Assembly (NCBI RefSeq): GCF_000003855.2
Contig: NW_003101675.1
Span: 1,286,007 to 1,350,006, forward strand
Length of the DNA: 64,000 bases
DNA from: Blastomyces gilchristii SLH14081
Taxonomy: Eukaryota > Ascomycota > Eurotiomycetes > Onygenales > Ajellomycetaceae
Reading direction: 5' to 3'
Part shown: positions 59,200 to 64,000 of the stretch, one piece after another
How positions within the stretch are numbered: position 1 is the first letter of the stretch
How the letters are laid out: every line of letters starts with the position of its first letter
Made by a program: the position numbers and the translations under genes
Notes under the pieces: model-generated
Databases searched by the model: none
What the model was told of the DNA's origin: nothing
Seen by the model: the letters and a program-made list of their open reading frames with translations, nothing else

Positions 59200-59830
59200 A
59201 ATACTCACTTCTCAGAGTCTTCACAATGTTTATCATCAATTATGTATCTCTCACAGTGAGAGTAACATGAGTGTAATGAGCTATTATCTTAATATCATCT
59301 AATAAATAATCAGTATATATCTATATAAATGTGAATAATTAGAAAATATACACTTAAAAAGTGTGATCAGAGTGAACTCTGCTGTCATTTGAATAACATT
59401 AAGAATAGAACACTGAAATTGATGATTTTTCTCATTGATTTCACAGACAAGATATGCAAAGATGATCTTGAGAAATATAAGATTTTCTGACTTCTGATAG
59501 AAACAGATCTCATGAAGAGACTCTATTTTCATCATATCAGAGACTGAGTGTTATCAAAAAGCATTACTTTAATACATATATACTTACTGCAGTAATTCAC
59601 TCTCTGTATATATAACTGAGAGTTATCACTTTTTCACATCACACAGCTCTCCCTGAGATGCTGCCACTGGTTTGTAACTCACACAGTCTCTCAGTTCAGC
59701 ATACACTGTGCATATACAGCCCTGCATGCTGAGGCTGTGTTGATCATTATAATCTGATATGATACTCACTTTTCACAGGCCATGTTTCATTTGATTGAAG
59801 AGGGAGAAGGACACAACTGCTGTATTATTT
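59200..59830 (-). pseudogene. Possible minus-strand gene in the hAT element, unidentified
   Basis: A 78-residue frame at 59299-59535 is preceded on the minus strand by an intron-like segment 59544-59587 (GTAAGT at the 5' side, CAG at the 3' side). Upstream of that, 59640-59800 is GC-richer and less mutated. No family recognised. The intron-like piece contains the motif also found in the transposase introns. Confidence 0.35.
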
Positions 59831-60274
59831 GAGAGAAAGATGAGTAATTGAATCTATAGAAGATAATTTGATTTCTTCTATATTTGAAATTTAATTAATC
59901 TATACTCTTCAATTTGAGAGTTTCTGAGAGTGTTTTAATAGTTTTCATATCAGCTTAAAATTAGTGATTGATTAAAGAAGAGAAAAGAGAGAAGAAAGAA
60001 ATGAGAATAACTTATCTTTATAATATAAAAACAGAGAATTGCTGCAATCATTTGTTCTAGTAACAAAGATCTGTTTTCTGCATATATCTCTGATATAAAT
60101 TATATGATAACTGTATATAAAGAATATCAACAGTGCATGTATTGAATGAAGATGATATTGCTATACAACACTGTAACTGTTTCTGTACATTATTAAAAGC
60201 TGTTAATATTTTCTTTAAGTCTCTTTATATTTGATAAGTTAGTAATATATTTCAATGCACTTCTTCTTTCATCA

Positions 60275-60370
60275 TCATCATCATCATCATTATTATCATC
60301 ATCATCATCATCACTATTATCACTATTATTATCATTATCATCATCATTATTATCATTATCATTATATCAT
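60275..60370 (+). repeat. (ATC/ATT)n trinucleotide repeat
   Basis: Mixed TCATCA and TTATTA repeats of about 95 bp. The His/Tyr-rich frame 60255-60440 is a by-product. Confidence 0.9.
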
Positions 60371-60479
60371 TTCTGACTGCCTCTTCTGTCTTCACCTCTC
60401 TTCAACACTTACTGAAATCAATCATGTCATTCTTCTTTAAATATTGTGCAGTTCTGCAGACTATCAAGATATATAAGCA

Positions 60480-61270
60480 CTGTCACAGATTGAAGAGAGA
60501 GAAGAAGAAGGTGTTTAAGTGAGAAGAGACAGATTATAAGATATATTATGATACCTTGAAGAGACTCTGTAAGAGAGTAGAATAATAACAATTTTAAGTA
60601 ACACTTTTGATAGATTTAGACTGAACTAAGTATAGAAATAATGCAGATAATGCTGTCTATGAGAGATTGAAGAAGAAGATAGTGAAGAGTCTTATACAGC
60701 AGTGATGAGATCAGAAGAAGTTCTGAGAATAATTTGAGACTAAGATGAAGAGAGAAAGAGAGAAGAAGAGTATTACTATAAATAAATAATAATAGAAGAA
60801 GATTGAGAGAGTGTTGAAGTAGAAGACAAAGAAGTCAAAACTGATAAGTATTTTATTTATTAAGAGATAACAATTTTTGATAATACTTCTATTCTCTAAT
60901 TGATTAGCAGAAGCTGACAGAGAAGGAGGGAATTGAGACCTTATTCAGATCTCAAATGTGCTTCATGATTCAGAATATTGAGAAGACAGCTCTGCTCTCT
61001 GAGCATATCAATCTGCTTACTGCTGAGATAAAACCTGAGACAGCAGATCAGAAAATACAGGATTTTGAGACACAGATTGATCTGGCTAAAGAAGAGCAGT
61101 GAGAACCCTTCTCTGAGAAGACAGCAGAGAAAGATTTTGAGATGATTATCATCTCAGATGAGAAGAAGAAGAAGAAGAAGAAGAATGAGAAGTGAATTAT
61201 AAAGAATGATAAGAAGAATAAGAAAGAGCAGAAAGATGATAAGTAGAAAAAGTTTTTTTCTTTTTATATT
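60480..61270 (+). pseudogene. hAT accessory ORF, charged coiled-coil, decayed, with introns
   Basis: Reading through stops gives Lys/Glu/Arg-rich coiled-coil segments (60480-60570, 60640-60840). A further segment (60910-61240) has ELTEKEGIETLFRSQ near 60914, an ETADQKIQDFETQIDLAKEE block near 61035, and ends in a run of Lys codons. Two intron-like gaps separate them: about 60569-60630 and 60848-60909. The last part is repeated at 2774-2920. No known family. It could be a second hAT protein or a captured gene. Confidence 0.5.
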
Positions 61271-61739
61271 AGTTAGTTATAAGTTCATAATTATTAATAA
61301 TTGAAATTAATTTTGAGTTTTTAAAAATTATTGTATAAGTTGTAATCAAGTCAGGAATAATATCTATATATATATATATATTTAACTATCATGATTCACA
61401 AATCACTATAATGTATAAGTATCAACATTTTTTCAACATTGATATTTACAATATTAATATATTTTTAATGATATCATCTGATAATGTAATTTAGTAACAC
61501 TCTCTTTTATAATATTAATATATTTCAAGAAATATGACAGAGATTAATCAAGATTATTTATTTACTTTTATATATCAATGATATTCAATCTGAGTTAGTA
61601 CTAAAATTATAACTAAGCTAAGAAACAAGATTATTTTCTCTTATATTAATTCTTCTTACACACATCAGTAATCAGTTATTGAAAATAAATTATTATCTTT
61701 CTCAAATTATTATTATATCTTCTGAATTCACTTCTTTCA
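61271..61739 (+). other. AT-rich spacer in the hAT element
   Basis: No gene. Contains TATATA runs near 61360-61380. The same spacer occurs at 2925-3381. Confidence 0.6.
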
Positions 61740-62869
61740 CTTCTTTTACTTCTATTGAAGATTCATAAACTCTTCAAGAAATCACTGTCAATCACAAAGT
61801 CTATATTATTTATAATTCAACACAGAATGCTCTCTTTCAATTATGATGAATAATCACTTCATTCTTCACATCTGATTTCAGATCATGAAATTTATGAAAA
61901 ACTCAACATAAATACTGAGATGAACTATGAAATAATTATCAACAGATTGTATTACAGATTACTGAAGAGTTATCTCTCTGTTATAATCACTGCAACTTCA
62001 TTCAGAAATATTTATCATGAACTGATTATGACTCTGAAGGAATTTCTCAACATTTGAAGTCATCAGAATGCAGACAATAAAAGAAAAATAATTAGAAAAT
62101 TACTACTGAGCTGATAAGTTACTCTATCAGATAATGATTTTTGATAACACTAACTTTCTAATTTGAAGAAAATCATGTGAAAACAATCTTATATCAGTAC
62201 TCTGATTTCACAACTCTCATCTGATAACTTCTGTGAACAATTACTTTATATATATATATCTCTGAATCTTTCTCTTCAATCAATTAAAAATCCTGAATTC
62301 TGAACACTTCTTCAAATGCTTAATTCAAATCTTCATATTCCATATTAATCCTGTCTTCAGTTCAATCTTGAGACATACTACAAAGTCAATATACAACATC
62401 TAGAATCAGAGTTAAAGAATCATTGAAGAGTGTTTCTCACAGTGAATGCATAAACTAGTACAAACAATCTTATATTTATGAAAGTTATATGTTATTACAT
62501 TGATAAGAACTGAACTTATTAAGAGACATTAATTGAATTTTAATCATTGATTAGTAGTCATACTGAGAATTATATGACAGAGGTATTAATAACTGTGATT
62601 AAAAATGACTATTGAGATATTAGTCTCAGTCTTCTTACAATTACAACTGACAATGCTGCAAATTACTACACTATAGTGAAGAGCTTGAAGCAAAAATTGG
62701 CTTTGTATTTCTGAAATGATAAATAAGGTCATATTCTCTGCATTACTCATGTGATTCAACTTGTGATACAAACACTGATGAAGAATCTTAACATTAAGAC
62801 AAAGAATAATGAGATGACTGATTCTTGGATTAAGAATGAGATAAAAGTGATTACTCAAGTAACTTTTAT

Positions 62870-62991
62870 ATTCACTTTGTAAAAGATAATGTTTTTTGAT
62901 AATACTTTTTAATATTGCTTTTTGATAATACTTTTTGATAATGCTACTATTAATTTTGAATAGATTGACTAATAATTTAAATATCACAGAT
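62870..62991 (+). other. Inferred intron 2 of the hAT transposase
   Basis: GTAAAAG at the 5' side, CTAATAAT before a CACAG 3' end. Removing it joins the two halves of the hAT core in order. Contains the TTTTTGATAATACT motif twice. Confidence 0.6.
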
Positions 62992-63661
62992 TCAAAACAT
63001 TGCTAATGCAATTTGTACCTTCTCTAAACAATAACAACAATTTCATAATATTCAATAAATAAATAAATCAGTCATATCACTGAATATGATACAGAATGTT
63101 AGAATATAGTGAAGTTCAATATATAAGATAAGTATTCAGACTCTTCAATTATGTCAGATAATTGATCATTGAGTGCAACACTCTGATTAGAAAAAGATTC
63201 AGATATTGAAACTTTCTGATATGAAGTGAACTCAGTTGAAATATGTGATTGATTTACTGTTTCAGTTTTATAAGATAACAAAGACAGTCTCAATCCCTTG
63301 TACATCAATGCTGCAGTCAGTCTGATGAGTGTATAACAGTTTATTTATTCATCTTGAGAAGTAGTTGAATCACTTAAAAAGAAATTCAGTCTGAGATGAT
63401 GCTATAGTGCAGGCTATTATTGCTATAAGAAATAAACTGGTATATTACTACAGTAAAACTGAACAATGTTTTGCAGAGTACTATACTGTAGTAGCTCTAC
63501 TAGATCTCTTCTATCAAGTTAATATCTACACTTCTCAAGATTGAACAGAGAAGAAATGAGACTCATATGTTAAATTAGTCTGAGACTACTACAATGTCAA
63601 CTATCAGAGATTTGAATGAGCAGATGTTCATGATATGAAGATAGTGAAATATAATTCTCTA

Positions 63662-63723
63662 GTAAGTAACAATCTTTGATAACACTTCATATTATATAGA
63701 ACTATAATACTAACTTTGAAACA
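63662..63723 (+). other. Inferred intron 3 of the hAT transposase
   Basis: GTAAGT at the 5' side, CTAAC branch-like site and AAACAG at the 3' end, 62 nt. Contains CTTTGATAACACTT. Confidence 0.6.
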
Positions 63724-63909
63724 GAACTTGCATACATTGATTGTAACTGAAAATCAGATAAAACTACATACTTGTAAAACTGAATTTGACTGCTATCTTC
63801 AAGATAATTCAACAAATTTACATGTCAAATTAATTCTAGAGTATGAAAAATTATTGAGAGTATATATTCAACTGTTGCACTGATGATATCTGATATTCTG
63901 ATAATTCTA

Positions 63910-64000
63910 TTAGCAGGGGTGAGAATGAAGTGAAAGTTCAACTTACGTTACGATATTTATTACTATTACTGGAAATATTACAGAGGGAACATCCAGGAAA
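63910..64000. other. Less mutated edge of the window
   Basis: GC-richer than the preceding sequence, with AGCAGGGGTGAG, TTACGTTACG and GGGAACATCC. No gene assigned. It may be the transposase end, the hAT right end or the start of non-repeat sequence. Confidence 0.4.

Larger units (their letters stand above)
61740..63950 (+). pseudogene. hAT transposase, decayed, with three inferred introns
   Basis: A BED-like zinc module is possible near 61975-62070 (Cys-x3-Cys, then His-Leu-Lys-Ser). The catalytic core starts near 62420 with an LTVNA-x-TSTN block (Trp codon now TAA). ITTDNAANY follows near 62640-62668 and HILCITHVIQLVIQ near 62727-62770, both standard hAT landmarks. After an intron, an IRxSSIYKI-like block lies near 63085-63125. 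The C-terminal dimer region near 63780-63900 includes EFDCYL and a YIQLLH-W-W stretch. Introns are inferred near 62115-62170, 62870-62991 and 63662-63723. The enzyme would excise and reinsert the element with 8-bp duplications. Confidence 0.85.
58610..64000 (+). mobile_element. Large hAT element (left end to window edge)
   Basis: The left end TAGACTGACCGTGTGACC is identical to the MITEs for about 35 bp, and 58850-58945 has further similarity to the MITE interior. The 8 bp before it, ATCTCTAG, would be the TSD; the right end is outside the window. It contains a decayed hAT transposase (61740-63950), a charged accessory ORF (60480-61270) and a possible minus-strand gene (59200-59830). It may represent the autonomous partner of the three MITEs. 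Confidence 0.8.

Noticed and set aside
58927..59208. Phe-rich minus-strand proteins.
   Set aside because: Translation of an A-rich purine tract.
60255..60440. A His/Tyr-rich metal-binding-like protein.
   Set aside because: Produced by an ATC/ATT trinucleotide repeat.
1..64000. A genetic code with TGA as Trp (for example mitochondrial origin).
   Set aside because: TAA and TAG are equally frequent at Gln positions, TGG survives in less mutated parts (for example near 15977), and nuclear LTR, hAT and LINE elements fill the window. Decay explains the TGA codons.

Overview
The window is a block of repeats from what is almost certainly a filamentous fungus, probably an ascomycete. It is very AT-rich and holds one 100-N assembly gap. 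I found no intact host gene, no standard tRNA or rRNA gene and no CRISPR array. Almost every base can be placed in a transposable element or an insertion within one. The lineage call rests on element types (Tad1/I-like LINEs with three zinc knuckles, Ty3/Gypsy chromoviruses, a Fot1/pogo-like DNA transposon, a hAT element) and on heavy C-to-T decay resembling repeat-induced point mutation (RIP).

Layout. 1-2746: LTR and gag of a Gypsy element (here Gypsy-2, copy A, minus strand). 2747-3381: a piece also found inside the hAT element at 61.1-61.7 kb. 3382-4208: a Tc1/mariner-type MITE. 4211-20605: full-length LINE copy 1 (plus), interrupted by a tRNA-derived SINE (7824-8197) and a complete 8.3 kb Gypsy element (Gypsy-1, 11608-19916). 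20606-22971: integrase and chromodomain tail of a chromovirus on the minus strand (Gypsy-5), carrying a short 5'-truncated LINE. 22972-26900: Gypsy-2 copy B with a hAT MITE. 26940-30703: Gypsy-3 with a second hAT MITE; it resumes at 46271-46493. 30704-46270: complete chromovirus Gypsy-4, with LINE copy 2 (36079-43717) inserted just before its chromodomain. 46494-57692: LINE copy 3 (minus), with SINE 2, a Fot1/pogo transposon, an internal tandem duplication, MITE 3 and SINE 3. 57693-58010: a third Gypsy-2-type LTR. 58610-64000: a large hAT element on the plus strand that runs off the window.

The nesting can be checked because target-site duplications (TSDs) survive: 4 bp for Gypsy-1, 5 bp for Gypsy-4, 8 bp for the hAT MITEs, TA for the mariner-like elements and 10-16 bp for LINEs and SINEs. 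The LINE copies supply empty sites for one another.

Coding regions are recognisable but dead. Tryptophan positions are mostly TGA, glutamine positions are TAA or TAG, and GG, CC and CG are scarce except in short elements (SINEs, MITEs, the Gypsy-1 LTRs, the LINE 5' monomers). The most unusual signals are a shared motif inside the inferred introns of the hAT element, long antisense reading frames behind the integrase of two Gypsy elements, and a SINE whose tail matches the resident LINE.

Gypsy-1 to Gypsy-5 are names used only here. Domain boundaries inside decayed genes are approximate, read by eye from translations that continue through stops.
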